Position numbers and translations under genes: made by a program. A DNA stretch of 64,000 nucleotides from Galactobacillus timonensis (GTDB taxonomy: Bacteria > Bacillota_I > Bacilli_A > Erysipelotrichales > Erysipelotrichaceae): the NCBI RefSeq assembly GCF_900240265.1, contig NZ_LT964739.1:69010-133009 (forward strand), written 5' to 3'. Shown here one piece after another: positions 45,350-53,440 of this stretch. The notes below the pieces were generated by a model. It was given only the letters and a program-made list of their open reading frames with translations. It had not been told where the DNA came from and ran no database searches. How positions within the stretch are numbered: the stretch's first letter is position 1; each line of letters opens with the position of its first letter.

Positions 45350-46682
45350 TTAAGCGGAAAGGAGGTGAAGTCATGTATCTGACGCAGACAAACTACATTC
45401 GGCATCTCCCGAAGGACCAGTACGAAGCGATCCTTGAGATGTGCTCGTATGCCAACAATCTGTACAACGTTGGACTGTATCAGATCCGTCAGTATTTCTT
45501 TGCGACGAACAAGTATCTGCGGTATGAAGAGAACTACCATCTTTGCAAAGATAATGAAAATTACAAGCTGCTGCAGGCCGGCATTTCCCAGCAGATCCTG
45601 CGGACGTGCGACCATGCCTTCCGGTCGTTCTTTGCGCTGCTGAGCAAAAAGAAGTCCGGCAGCTACGACAAGAAAGTGCGCATTCCGCACTACCGCACGA
45701 AAGGCGGAAAGTATCTCCTGGTATTGTCAACGAACGCGATCAACATCAGAAACGGCAATCTGATCGTTCCGATGAGTCGTACGTTTTCAAAGCAGCATCC
45801 GGATCTGGATTCCATACGCATTCCGGTACCTGAAAGAATTTCAGGCAGGCACATCGCTGAAGTACGCATCGTGCCCGTTCTGAACGGCAAGGCACTGAAG
45901 ATTCAGTACTGCTACGAACAGGAAGAAGAGCCGCAGAATCTGAATGCGGACAATGTATTAGCCATTGATGTCGGTCTCGATAATCTTGCGTCGTGTGTAA
46001 CAACCACGGGGACGTCCTTCATCGTTGATGGACGTAAGATCAAATCAATCAACCAGTGGTACAACAGGCAGATTGCACACTACGCATCGATCAAAGACCA
46101 TCAGAACATCAAAGGCTTTACAGCCCGTATGAGCCGCATCACAGACAAGCGTAACCGGCAGGTGACAGACTACATGCACAAGGCTGCACGCCATATCGTT
46201 GATTACTGCATTGCCAATGATATCGGCACGCTCATTGTCGGACACAGCGTTGACCAGAAACAGTCGGTCAATATGGGCAAAGCGAATAATCAGAAGTTTG
46301 TTCAGATCCCGTTTGACCAGCTTCGCACGTATCTGAAAACGCTGTGCGAACGATATGGCATTGCGTACATCGAAACGGAAGAATCGTACACGTCAAAGGC
46401 ATCGTTCTTAGACGGTGACGCGATTCCGGTGTACGACACAAAACATCCGTATGCCGGTACATTCTCAGGCAAACGCATCAAACGGGGATTGTACAGAACC
46501 AAAGAAAACACGCTCGTTAACGCAGACATCAACGGAGCGTGCAACATTGCAAAGAAAGGTAAACAGAACCTCAGCTTTGAGGGACTGTGTAGAGGGCTGT
46601 TGGCAAGCCCTTTGAGAATAAGGATTGCGTAAGCAATCAGACTTCTCAAGAATCCCACGTGCTTTAGCTGTGGGAGTGTCAA
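45285..46682 (+). mobile_element. TnpB-only IS200/IS605-superfamily element, copy A (1398 bp)
   Basis: Ends defined by comparison with the inverted copy at 61433-62830 (same length). Left end follows TTAT and starts AAAAAACGGCCGGG; right end is near GGGAGTGTCAA. Each end has a subterminal palindrome: CCCATG-tgcttcagC-CATGGG-like at the left and CCCAC-gtgctttagct-GTGGG at the right, typical of Y1-transposase recognition. No tnpA is present, so movement would need one in trans. No target duplication, as expected for this superfamily. Confidence 0.85.
45373..46632 (+). CDS. tnpB: TnpB-family RNA-guided endonuclease-like protein, copy A
   Basis: TnpB of 419 residues. RuvC-like motifs: LAIDVGLDNLA with Asp199, and NADINGACNIAK with Asp385. 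The usual RuvC-II Glu position corresponds to IVGHSVDQKQ, which has no Glu; the nearest acidic residues are Glu335, 337 and 338 in ETEESYTSKASF. The C-terminal zinc ribbon with two CxxC pairs is replaced by a Cys-free stretch (ASFLDGDAIPVYDTKHPYAG). This belongs to a TnpB subgroup known in Firmicutes without the zinc finger. AAAGGAGGTG precedes the ATG. It differs from copy B at six positions. Confidence 0.9.
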   Translation: MYLTQTNYIRHLPKDQYEAILEMCSYANNLYNVGLYQIRQYFFATNKYLRYEENYHLCKDNENYKLLQAGISQQILRTCDHAFRSFFALLSKKKSGSYDKKVRIPHYRTKGGKYLLVLSTNAINIRNGNLIVPMSRTFSKQHPDLDSIRIPVPERISGRHIAEVRIVPVLNGKALKIQYCYEQEEEPQNLNADNVLAIDVGLDNLASCVTTTGTSFIVDGRKIKSINQWYNRQIAHYASIKDHQNIKGFTARMSRITDKRNRQVTDYMHKAARHIVDYCIANDIGTLIVGHSVDQKQSVNMGKANNQKFVQIPFDQLRTYLKTLCERYGIAYIETEESYTSKASFLDGDAIPVYDTKHPYAGTFSGKRIKRGLYRTKENTLVNADINGACNIAKKGKQNLSFEGLCRGLLASPLRIRIA

Positions 46683-46698
46683 CTGGTCTTATATTTTT
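46560..46698 (+). ncRNA. predicted omega RNA (reRNA) of TnpB copy A
   Basis: By analogy to studied TnpB systems, the 3' part of tnpB and the right end encode the guide-RNA scaffold, and the sequence just outside the element is the guide. The right end has stable hairpins (for example GGATTGCGTAAGCAATC and the CCCAC/GTGGG stem). The guide would start with CTGGTCTTATATTTTTAT at 46683. Confidence 0.45.
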
Positions 46699-46770
46699 AT
46701 TCATTTCTGGATATTTCAATAGGATCAGATGTGTCCTACCATGACAAATAACGAAAAGAGGGGTTTACAC

Positions 46771-47370
46771 ATGAACACAGATAGCCACAACCGCACACTG
46801 AAGCTGGTACTGACTGCCCTGATGGCAGCCCTTGCCTATATCTCATTTACCTTTCTGAAGATCAACATTCCGACACCGGGCGGCTACACGGCCTTTCACC
46901 TAGGCAATACGTTTGATGTCCTGGCATCGTTGCTGCTGGGCGGATGGCTCGGCGGCATCGCAGGCGCGATCGGCATGGGCATCGGCGACCTGCTCGATCC
47001 GATCTATGTCACCGTCGCACCGAAGACCATCATCCTGAAGCTTGGCATCGGACTGATCACCGGCCTGTTTGCCCATAAGATTTTCAAAATCAAAACCCTG
47101 GAAGGAAAGAAGCTCACGAAGGCTGTCTTCCTCTCCTCCACGGCAGGCATGGTGTTCAATATTATTGGTGAACCTCTGTTTGGCTACGTCTATACGGCCT
47201 ACATCCTCGGGACACCGGAAAAAGCAGCCAAGACCCTGATGGCATGGAACGCCATTACGACGACGACCAACGCCGTTCTCACCATCATCATCGCTTCGCT
47301 TTTGTACCTGGCAATCTATCCCCGTCTGAAAAATAACGGTACACTCCAGAAGATCACTCCCAAAGACTGA
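46771..47370 (+). CDS. ECF transporter S component
   Basis: Membrane protein of 199 residues with about five to six helices. LKINIPTPGGYTAFHLGN, followed by LLGGWLGGIAGAIGMGIGDLLDP, is typical of ECF S components that bind vitamins or related small molecules; the ligand cannot be named. The ATG at 46771 follows AAAGAGGGG; an in-frame upstream ATG at 46729/46741 has no ribosome site. TnpB element copy A ends 88 bases upstream and could have replaced any riboswitch that stood there; none is seen in the remaining leader. Confidence 0.85.
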   Translation: MNTDSHNRTLKLVLTALMAALAYISFTFLKINIPTPGGYTAFHLGNTFDVLASLLLGGWLGGIAGAIGMGIGDLLDPIYVTVAPKTIILKLGIGLITGLFAHKIFKIKTLEGKKLTKAVFLSSTAGMVFNIIGEPLFGYVYTAYILGTPEKAAKTLMAWNAITTTTNAVLTIIIASLLYLAIYPRLKNNGTLQKITPKD

Positions 47371-47379
47371 GGAAGTCAG

Positions 47380-47421
47380 ACACCGCCGGCTCACTTTCAA
47401 GTGATGCGGCGGTGTTTTTTT
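47380..47421 (+). terminator. terminator of the ECF S gene
   Basis: Nine-base perfect arms ACACCGCCG and CGGCGGTGT, 18-base loop, then TTTTTT. Confidence 0.9.
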
Positions 47422-47437
47422 AAGCAAATTATTATTT

Positions 47438-47454
47438 TGTTGTCCCGGCAACGT
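47438..47454 (+). promoter_or_regulatory. putative operator of the DUF438 gene
   Basis: TGTTGT-CCCGG-CAACGT. The flanks are identical to the site at 49097-49113. It begins 73 bases and ends 57 bases before the ATG; a -10-like TATTCT starts 21 bases after it (47475-47480), putting the site centre near -41. Confidence 0.55.
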
Positions 47455-47510
47455 TAATCACTCCTAACCGCCGTTATTCTAGGAACAGATCACAAGGAAG
47501 GAGATCCCAA

Positions 47511-49031
47511 ATGACCAAGAAGATTGACCTGAACAAAACTGTATTCGAGCTCACGGAACAATATCCGGAACTCATCGATATTATGGCAGACCTCGGTTTT
47601 ACGGAAATCACAAAGAAGCCCGTCCTCAATTCCGTCGGCAAAATCATGACCATTCCCAAGGGCGCAAAGATGAAGAACATCTCCATGATGGATGTGGTAA
47701 CCACCCTGATGGCAAACGGCTTTGAGCTCGAAGGCACCATGCCTGACATCAAAGCAGCACAGCCGGCTCCTGCAGCAGCACCCACTGCTGCACCCTCGGA
47801 TGAGCAGACCGAACAGTTGAAGGCTTACCTGCGCCGGCTCGGTGAAGGAGAAGACCTTGAAAGTGTACGTGCCGACTTTGTCCGTGAATTCAGTGAAGTC
47901 GATCCCTCTGCCATCATGAAGGCGGAGCAGGAACTGATGAAGGAAGGGACGCCGCTCTCGCAGGTACAGAAGCTCTGCGACATTCATTCCGCTCTCTTCC
48001 ACGGCAAAACCCGCCAGGAGCAGATTGCCAACGCCGAAAAGGCCGTTAACGAATCTCTGAAACGTCAGAAGATTCAGGAACAGATGGCAAAGCGTACCGT
48101 CTTCCCCCCGAAGGATTACAGCAACAAAAACGCAAAGGCAGCCGCTCTCGAAGCCATCGACGGACATCCTCTGCACACTCTGACCGCCGAGAACAACGTC
48201 CTCAGCCGCCTGATTGAAGAATACAGGAAATCGCCCAGCGACGCTCTGCTTGCGAACATCCGTGAACTGTCCATCCACTATGCAAAAAAAGGCGACCTCC
48301 TGTATCCTCTGCTCAAGGTAAAGTACGGAATCACCGGCCCTTCAGATGTCATGTGGACCGTTGACGATGAGATCCGCGACGAACTGGGCGCTCTTGCAAA
48401 GGAAGCGCAGCACGATGAGGCCTGGAACGAACGCGCCACTGCAGTTTTGAAGCGGACCGAAGAAATGATCTACAAGGAGCAGAATATTCTCTTCCCGATC
48501 TGCGCCGTCAACTTCAGTGAGCAGGAATGGTACGGCATCTACCGCGACGCCAAAGATTATGCCGACTGCCTCACAGTCACGAAGGAAAGCTGGCCCGACG
48601 CAGAAAAGGCAGCCGCCCCGGCACAGACACCTGTTCAGGGTGAAATTGTCATGCCCGGCGGACATTTGACGCCTGCGCAGCTGACTGCCCTTTTGAATAC
48701 GATTCCGATGGAAATTACCTTTGTCGACGCTGACAATATCAACCGCTTCTTCAATGAGGGGCCGAAGGTATTCAAGCGTCCCGGCATGGCCATCGACCGC
48801 GAAGTATTCTCCTGCCACCCGCCGAAGATCGAGCCGATGGTGCGCCAGATCATTGACGACTTCCGCAGCGGCAAGCGTGATGAAGTTCCGGTCTGGATGG
48901 AGAAAGGCGGAAAGACCATGCTCGTAAGATATTTCGCCGTCCGTGATTCGGAAGGAAATTATCTCGGAACAGCCGAACTGGTCCAGGATATGGAATTTGC
49001 CAAAGAGCATTTCATGAACCGGACCAATTAA
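47511..49031 (+). CDS. DUF438 protein with DUF1858, hemerythrin-like and PAS domains
   Basis: Protein of 506 residues. Domains in order: DUF1858 (about 5-75, VFELTEQYPELIDIMADLGF), an Ala/Pro linker (84-97), DUF438 (about 98-170), a hemerythrin HHE-like helical domain (about 215-335, with HPLHTLTAENNVL, LSIHYAKKGDLLYPLL and EEMIYKEQNILFP giving likely iron ligands) and a C-terminal PAS-like domain (about 395-500). Such proteins are thought to sense or handle NO, O2 or redox state; partner and reaction are not established. It lies immediately before the Hcp operon and shares an operator motif with it. AGGAGAT precedes the ATG. Confidence 0.9.
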   Translation: MTKKIDLNKTVFELTEQYPELIDIMADLGFTEITKKPVLNSVGKIMTIPKGAKMKNISMMDVVTTLMANGFELEGTMPDIKAAQPAPAAAPTAAPSDEQTEQLKAYLRRLGEGEDLESVRADFVREFSEVDPSAIMKAEQELMKEGTPLSQVQKLCDIHSALFHGKTRQEQIANAEKAVNESLKRQKIQEQMAKRTVFPPKDYSNKNAKAAALEAIDGHPLHTLTAENNVLSRLIEEYRKSPSDALLANIRELSIHYAKKGDLLYPLLKVKYGITGPSDVMWTVDDEIRDELGALAKEAQHDEAWNERATAVLKRTEEMIYKEQNILFPICAVNFSEQEWYGIYRDAKDYADCLTVTKESWPDAEKAAAPAQTPVQGEIVMPGGHLTPAQLTALLNTIPMEITFVDADNINRFFNEGPKVFKRPGMAIDREVFSCHPPKIEPMVRQIIDDFRSGKRDEVPVWMEKGGKTMLVRYFAVRDSEGNYLGTAELVQDMEFAKEHFMNRTN

Positions 49032-49045
49032 GGAAACGGTTCCCC

Positions 49046-49084
49046 ATACCCGGTCTTCAACCATTGAAGACCGGGTATTTTTTT
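49046..49084 (+). terminator. terminator of the DUF438 gene
   Basis: Thirteen-base perfect arms ATACCCGGTCTTC and GAAGACCGGGTAT with a seven-base loop, then TTTTTT. Confidence 0.93.
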
Positions 49085-49096
49085 ATCTCTGCGTTC

Positions 49097-49113
49097 TGTT
49101 GTTTAAACAACGT
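49097..49113 (+). promoter_or_regulatory. putative operator of the hcp operon
   Basis: TGTTGT-TTAAA-CAACGT, containing the perfect palindrome GTTGTTTAAACAAC. Same flanks, same distance to the start codon (56 versus 57 bases) and same distance to a -10-like hexamer (GATACT, 49134-49139) as the site at 47438. Confidence 0.6.
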
Positions 49114-49168
49114 ACTCATCCGCCGGAATATCCGATACTGATCATGCAGTAAGAATAAGGAGAACGCA

Positions 49169-49384
49169 ATGGAAAACAACGTAATTACAGGAAAATCACT
49201 GGTAGGCGATCTGGTGAACAACTATCCGGAAACCGCCGAAGTATTCTACGGCATCGGCATGTACTGCCTCGGCTGCCCCGCTTCTCAGGCAGATTCCGTC
49301 GAAGATGCCTGCGCCATTCACGGCGTTGATGCGGCCGCGGTTGTTCAGGCGCTGAACGACAAAATCGCCGAAGTCAGAGGGTAA
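49169..49384 (+). CDS. DUF1858 domain protein, 71 aa
   Basis: Small soluble protein matching DUF1858 throughout: SLVGDLVNNYPETAEVFYGI, MYCLGCPASQADSVEDAC, then GVDAAAVVQALND. The CLGC pair and a third Cys are conserved in this family, which is often found as a domain of hybrid cluster-associated or redox proteins. AAGGAGA precedes the ATG. First gene of the hcp operon; the next gene starts six bases after its stop. The molecular role of DUF1858 is not known. Confidence 0.88.
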   Translation: MENNVITGKSLVGDLVNNYPETAEVFYGIGMYCLGCPASQADSVEDACAIHGVDAAAVVQALNDKIAEVRG

Positions 49385-49389
49385 TCCGC

Positions 49390-49968
49390 ATGAGCGCAAT
49401 GTTAGGCCCCATTCATTTCTGGCTCTACGCAAAGATCGGAAACCAGGAACAGCTGACCCGCGAAATCGCCAATGCTGCCGTCGGCAGCGGCTGGATCGAT
49501 ACCGCGGAACCGTATGTAAAAACGCTGCCGCCTCTGGAATCCGTCATTGACGAAGGAAATATCCACGGCTGGCTGCAGGATCAGATCACAGATGCCGAAA
49601 CCCGTTACGCCGCCCTGGTGTCATTGATTCTTTCCAAACATGAAAAGCGTCTGGAGCAGCTTTGCCAGGCTGCATACAGCTTCGGTCAACAGCATGCCCT
49701 GCCGGCAAAATCTCCTGAAGAAGTATACAAGGCCTTCGAAGATTTCTTTGTCAACGGCATGCCGTGCGACCGCGTTAATGCAGTAACAGATACAAGTGCT
49801 GACCATCTTTCCTGGGAAATGACGCAGGATATTCATGCGCCTTACTGGAATGGTGACACCGCACCTTACTATGCCATCCGCAAGAGCGTCATGGAAGGCA
49901 TGCTCAATGGCAGCGGCTATTCGCTCGAATCTCAGGATGATTTCCACTATTCCATTGTCACAAAATAA
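49390..49968 (+). CDS. hypothetical protein of the hcp operon, 192 aa
   Basis: I do not recognise the family. The protein is soluble and helical, starts MLGPIHFWLYAKI after a few residues, and has single Cys at several places but no cluster motif. A stretch near the C-terminus (HAPYWNGDTAPYYAIRKSVM) is rich in aromatic residues. It is placed between DUF1858 and hcp with spacings of 5 and 12 bases, so it is co-expressed with them and may act in nitric oxide or hydroxylamine defence, perhaps as a chaperone or assembly factor. Confidence 0.7.
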   Translation: MSAMLGPIHFWLYAKIGNQEQLTREIANAAVGSGWIDTAEPYVKTLPPLESVIDEGNIHGWLQDQITDAETRYAALVSLILSKHEKRLEQLCQAAYSFGQQHALPAKSPEEVYKAFEDFFVNGMPCDRVNAVTDTSADHLSWEMTQDIHAPYWNGDTAPYYAIRKSVMEGMLNGSGYSLESQDDFHYSIVTK

Positions 49969-49980
49969 GGAGGAGTGAAT

Positions 49981-51549
49981 ATGGACAGCAAAATGTTTTG
50001 TTTTCAGTGTGAACAGACGGCCGGCGGAACCGGCTGTCAGGGATGCGCAGGCGTCTGCGGAAAAAGCTACGAAGTCGCCGGCCTTCAGGATGAGCTGACC
50101 GGTGCCCTCATCGGCCTTGCGAAGACGTCAGAAAAGAATGGCAGCCACGAGGCAGGAACCTACCGTCTGCTGATCAAGGGTTTATTCACAACCATCACCA
50201 ACGTGAACTTCAATGAAGAGACACTGAAGATCCAGATCGATGAAGTTCATGCCGAGAAGGCAAAGATCAGCGCCATCGGCGAGCCTGATTACAACATGAA
50301 AGACCTCTGGAATGCGGATGAAGATATCCGTTCCCTGAAATCTCTGATTCTCTTCGGTATCCGCGGCATGGCTGCCTATGCCTATCATGCCGGCGTTCTT
50401 GGGTATACCAGTGACGAAGTGAATCAGTTCTTCGTCAAAGCACTGTGTGCCATTGGCGAAAATCACACGATGGATGAGCTGCTTCCGATCGTAATGGAAG
50501 TCGGTCAGGTCAACTACAAGTGCATGGAGATGCTTGACCGCGCAAATACCGAGACCTTCGGCAACCCAGAGCCGGCAACCGTCTCTCTGAAGGTGGAAAA
50601 GGGACCGTTCATCGTCGTCTCCGGCCATGATCTGTATGATTTGAAGCAGATTCTGGAGCAGACCCAGGGTAAGGGCATCAATGTCTATACCCATGGTGAA
50701 ATGCTGCCGGCACACGGATATCCTGAGCTTCGGAAGTATCCCAATCTGAAGGGCAACTTCGGTACCGCATGGCAGAACCAGCAGAAAGAATTCGCCAACA
50801 TTCCGGCGCCGGTTGTATTCACCACCAACTGCCTGATGCCTGTTCGCGCCAGCTACAAGGACCGCGTCTTTACGACGGAAGTCGTTTCGTATCCAGAGCT
50901 GGTTCACATCGGCGATGACAAGGACTTTACGCCTGTTATTGAAAAGGCTCTGGAACTTGGCGGATACACAGAAGACACCCAGTTCACCGGCATCAATGGC
51001 GGCACCACGGTCATGACCGGATTTGCTCATCATACGGTGCTCGGCGTTGCGGACAAGCTCATCGAAGCTGTCAAGAGCGGTCAGATCAAGCGCTTCCTGC
51101 TGGTTGGCGGATGCGATGGTGCGCGCCCGGGCAGAAATTACTACACAAATCTCGTAAAGAATACGCCGTCTGACACAGTGATTCTGACGCTCGCCTGCGG
51201 AAAGTACCGCTTCAATGATCTGGATCTTGGTACGGTTGCCGGTCTGCCCCGCATTCTTGATATGGGCCAGTGCAATGATGCGTTCAGCGCCATTCAGGTT
51301 GCCCTGGCACTGGCAGATGCCTTCGGCTGCAGCGTCAATGAGCTGCCGCTGTCCATCATCCTTTCCTGGTATGAGCAGAAGGCGGTCTGCGTACTGCTGA
51401 CGCTGCTGTCGCTCGGTATCCGCAACATCAAGCTGGGGCCGACGCTGCCGGCCTTCATCTCGCCCAATGTTCTGGATTATCTGGTAAAGACTTACAACAT
51501 TGCGCCGATCGGGACCGTCGATGATGATCTCAAGGCCATCTTCGGATAA
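49981..51549 (+). CDS. hcp: hybrid cluster protein (hydroxylamine/NO reductase)
   Basis: Hybrid cluster protein of 522 residues. The N-terminal cubane ligands are Cys7, Cys10, Cys19 and Cys26 in FCFQCEQTAGGTGCQGCAGVC. Later ligands of the hybrid cluster are seen in the conserved segments TNCLMPV, GGCDGARPGR and LACGKYRFN. The enzyme reduces NO to N2O in characterised bacteria and earlier was assigned hydroxylamine reductase activity. The ATG at 49981, seven bases after AAGGAGGAG, is preferred over GTG at 49975. A double-cupin gene and a ferredoxin follow; the ferredoxin is a plausible electron donor. Confidence 0.96.
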   Translation: MDSKMFCFQCEQTAGGTGCQGCAGVCGKSYEVAGLQDELTGALIGLAKTSEKNGSHEAGTYRLLIKGLFTTITNVNFNEETLKIQIDEVHAEKAKISAIGEPDYNMKDLWNADEDIRSLKSLILFGIRGMAAYAYHAGVLGYTSDEVNQFFVKALCAIGENHTMDELLPIVMEVGQVNYKCMEMLDRANTETFGNPEPATVSLKVEKGPFIVVSGHDLYDLKQILEQTQGKGINVYTHGEMLPAHGYPELRKYPNLKGNFGTAWQNQQKEFANIPAPVVFTTNCLMPVRASYKDRVFTTEVVSYPELVHIGDDKDFTPVIEKALELGGYTEDTQFTGINGGTTVMTGFAHHTVLGVADKLIEAVKSGQIKRFLLVGGCDGARPGRNYYTNLVKNTPSDTVILTLACGKYRFNDLDLGTVAGLPRILDMGQCNDAFSAIQVALALADAFGCSVNELPLSIILSWYEQKAVCVLLTLLSLGIRNIKLGPTLPAFISPNVLDYLVKTYNIAPIGTVDDDLKAIFG

Positions 51550-51561
51550 ACGGAAACATCC

Positions 51562-52215
51562 ATGAAAGAAAAAGTTGGAGAAGTATTTTCGATCGCAGTC
51601 GAAAACCCTCCGGTTACGGGCTGCACGATCTCGCGGGAGGTTCAGGGTGGTGACAATGCCATCACCTACTTCTCGCTTGCCGCAAATACAGATATCAGTG
51701 CCGAGATTCATCCCTACCATAAGCTGCTGATCGTCGCTAACGGCAGTCTGGAGGTATATGGAACCCCGGAAGTTCAAAAGACGCTGCAGGCCGGTGAGAG
51801 TATCCTTACACCTGCCGATCAGCCCATCGGGATCCAAAGCTCTGCAGGAGCTGTTTATACAGAAATCGCAATCAGGAGGAATGACATTATGAATGAAGCA
51901 GTAAAAGCCGGCGAAGTATTCCGCCTCGCTGACCTTGTCCCTTATGTGGACGGCAAGATTGTCAATATGGACGTCGTCCATAACGAGAAGATGAAATTTG
52001 TCGTCATGGCATTTGACGAAGGAACCGGACTCTCGGAACACGCAGCCCCCGGTGAAGCAATCATCTTTGCCCTCGATGGGGAAGGCGTAATCCGCTATGA
52101 AGGTGTAGATCACCCGATCAAGGCAGGGGAAAACTTCCACTTTGCTAAGGGCGGCCTGCACGCCGTAACAGCAGTGAAGAAGTTCAAGATGGCACTGCTG
52201 CTGACGCTGGAATAA
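51562..52215 (+). CDS. double-cupin protein
   Basis: Protein of 217 residues with two cupin barrels, about 20-105 and 125-215. The first has HPYHKLLIVANGSLEVYG and the second SEHAAPGEAIIFALDGEGVI, then AKGGLHAVTAVKKF. Single-domain cupins often follow hcp; two fused is less usual. The second barrel keeps several histidines that could bind a metal, the first has fewer. It starts 12 bases after hcp and precedes the ferredoxin. Substrate or ligand is unknown. Confidence 0.82.
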   Translation: MKEKVGEVFSIAVENPPVTGCTISREVQGGDNAITYFSLAANTDISAEIHPYHKLLIVANGSLEVYGTPEVQKTLQAGESILTPADQPIGIQSSAGAVYTEIAIRRNDIMNEAVKAGEVFRLADLVPYVDGKIVNMDVVHNEKMKFVVMAFDEGTGLSEHAAPGEAIIFALDGEGVIRYEGVDHPIKAGENFHFAKGGLHAVTAVKKFKMALLLTLE

Positions 52216-52248
52216 AACCAGACAGACAATAGAAAAGAGGAGAACAAA

Positions 52249-52458
52249 ATGAAGTACCATGTCAATGAAACATGCATCGGCTGCGGCCTTTGCGCAAGCA
52301 TCTGCCCCGAAGTATTCTCTCTGAATGATCAGGGTGTCTCAGTCGCAATTGACACTGACGTCCCGGAAGAGGCACTCGACCGTGCCCAGGAAGCGATGAA
52401 CAGCTGCCCAGTCGGTGCCATTGAAAAAGGGATATTTAAAAATTTGAGGGGATGGTGA
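52249..52458 (+). CDS. monocluster ferredoxin with C-terminus altered by IS insertion
   Basis: Ferredoxin with cysteines at 9, 12, 15, 19 and 53 (CIGCGLCASICP ... SCPVGAIE), the layout of a [4Fe-4S] monocluster ferredoxin. As written it has 69 residues and ends AIEKGIFKNLRGW because ISL3 copy 2 entered at codon 61. Joining the sequences on either side of the element restores AIEKA-stop, a 61-residue protein. The cluster ligands are upstream of the change, so it may still work. AAAGAGGAG precedes the ATG. It is the last gene of the hcp operon. Confidence 0.93.
   Translation: MKYHVNETCIGCGLCASICPEVFSLNDQGVSVAIDTDVPEEALDRAQEAMNSCPVGAIEKGIFKNLRGW
52422..52429. repeat. ISL3 copy 2 target-site duplication, left
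   Basis: TGAAAAAG, repeated exactly at 54982-54989. Confidence 0.9.
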
Positions 52459-52679
52459 CCTGCATTTCAAGGTGATGGGGTTGCCATCTTTTATGTATGT
52501 CTGTGAAAGTTTAAGACTCTGGGGTTTGCTTTTTTTGTACAGGTATTGTTCGAATTGGATGAAAAAGACTATCCTTCAGGTAAAGGAGGAATGTTGAGCT
52601 CCTGGCAATAATAAAAGCTGGCATCCCCAAACCCTTCGCAGTCCAGCACATGCCAGCGACTCCATTATAGACCTGTCTG

Positions 52680-53222
52680 ATGATCATGATTCATTGTCAT
52701 TTGCACAAGCTCGTGGAGTTTGTTAAGAATCGCCTGATTCATTCCTCAAACGATTCTTCCACACAGGAAATCATTACAAGAGCTGTTCAGGTCTTTTATG
52801 ATCAGTCGGTTTCCGAACTGATTGTGAATAATGGCTATCTGTATTACGCAAAGTACAGCAGAAGATTTACCATTCTTGATCATACTGTGCCACTGATCAT
52901 TAAGCGTGTTTACCGGAAAGGCTCGTCTGCAGATGCAGTTCTGCTGTCTTTCATGATCCCCTACAGCAGCCGCACCGCGGACGATTTTACCGCTGTTCTT
53001 ACTTCATGCGGGGATCGTTCCTTTACCGTTGAAGAAAGCGGTAATTCCTTTGACTATGACGCTGTACGGCTGATCCGCTGGAAGTTCAACCGGTACTGGC
53101 AGAGTATTCTCAATACCAGGCGCATTTACCTCAATACGGATATAACCACGAATTGTATTACCCTGCTTGGCAGGCAGTTCCTGCAGAACAGAAAGCTGCG
53201 CTGCCAGCTCGTTTTCACATGA
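52680..53222 (+). CDS. ISL3-associated hypothetical protein, 180 aa (copy 2)
   Basis: Same unrecognised protein as at 18998, with Pro instead of Thr in DHTVxLIIK. The retained reading frame in both copies argues that the product is useful to the element. Confidence 0.6.
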   Translation: MIMIHCHLHKLVEFVKNRLIHSSNDSSTQEIITRAVQVFYDQSVSELIVNNGYLYYAKYSRRFTILDHTVPLIIKRVYRKGSSADAVLLSFMIPYSSRTADDFTAVLTSCGDRSFTVEESGNSFDYDAVRLIRWKFNRYWQSILNTRRIYLNTDITTNCITLLGRQFLQNRKLRCQLVFT

Positions 53223-53440
53223 CCTCTTTTTCTCACAGCAGGAATATCAAAGAAGCCTCTGCGTTCCTATTCTGAGGGCAGAAGGGATGAAAGCCGATCA
53301 ATACCGAACGAAGGAACGTTTCACCTCATCATTTTGAAGAAAAGCCCTTCGTTCATCATTTTGATTCGGCTTTCCGGAAAGGAATTCATGCATGGTATAC
53401 GGTATTCAATCGATTCCCTGCAGAATCAGAGGTCATCGGT

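Noticed and set aside
50182..52260. Open frame of 692 codons on the minus strand opposite hcp and the cupin gene
   Set aside because: Antisense shadow of hcp, which has full family conservation on the plus strand. No family motifs.
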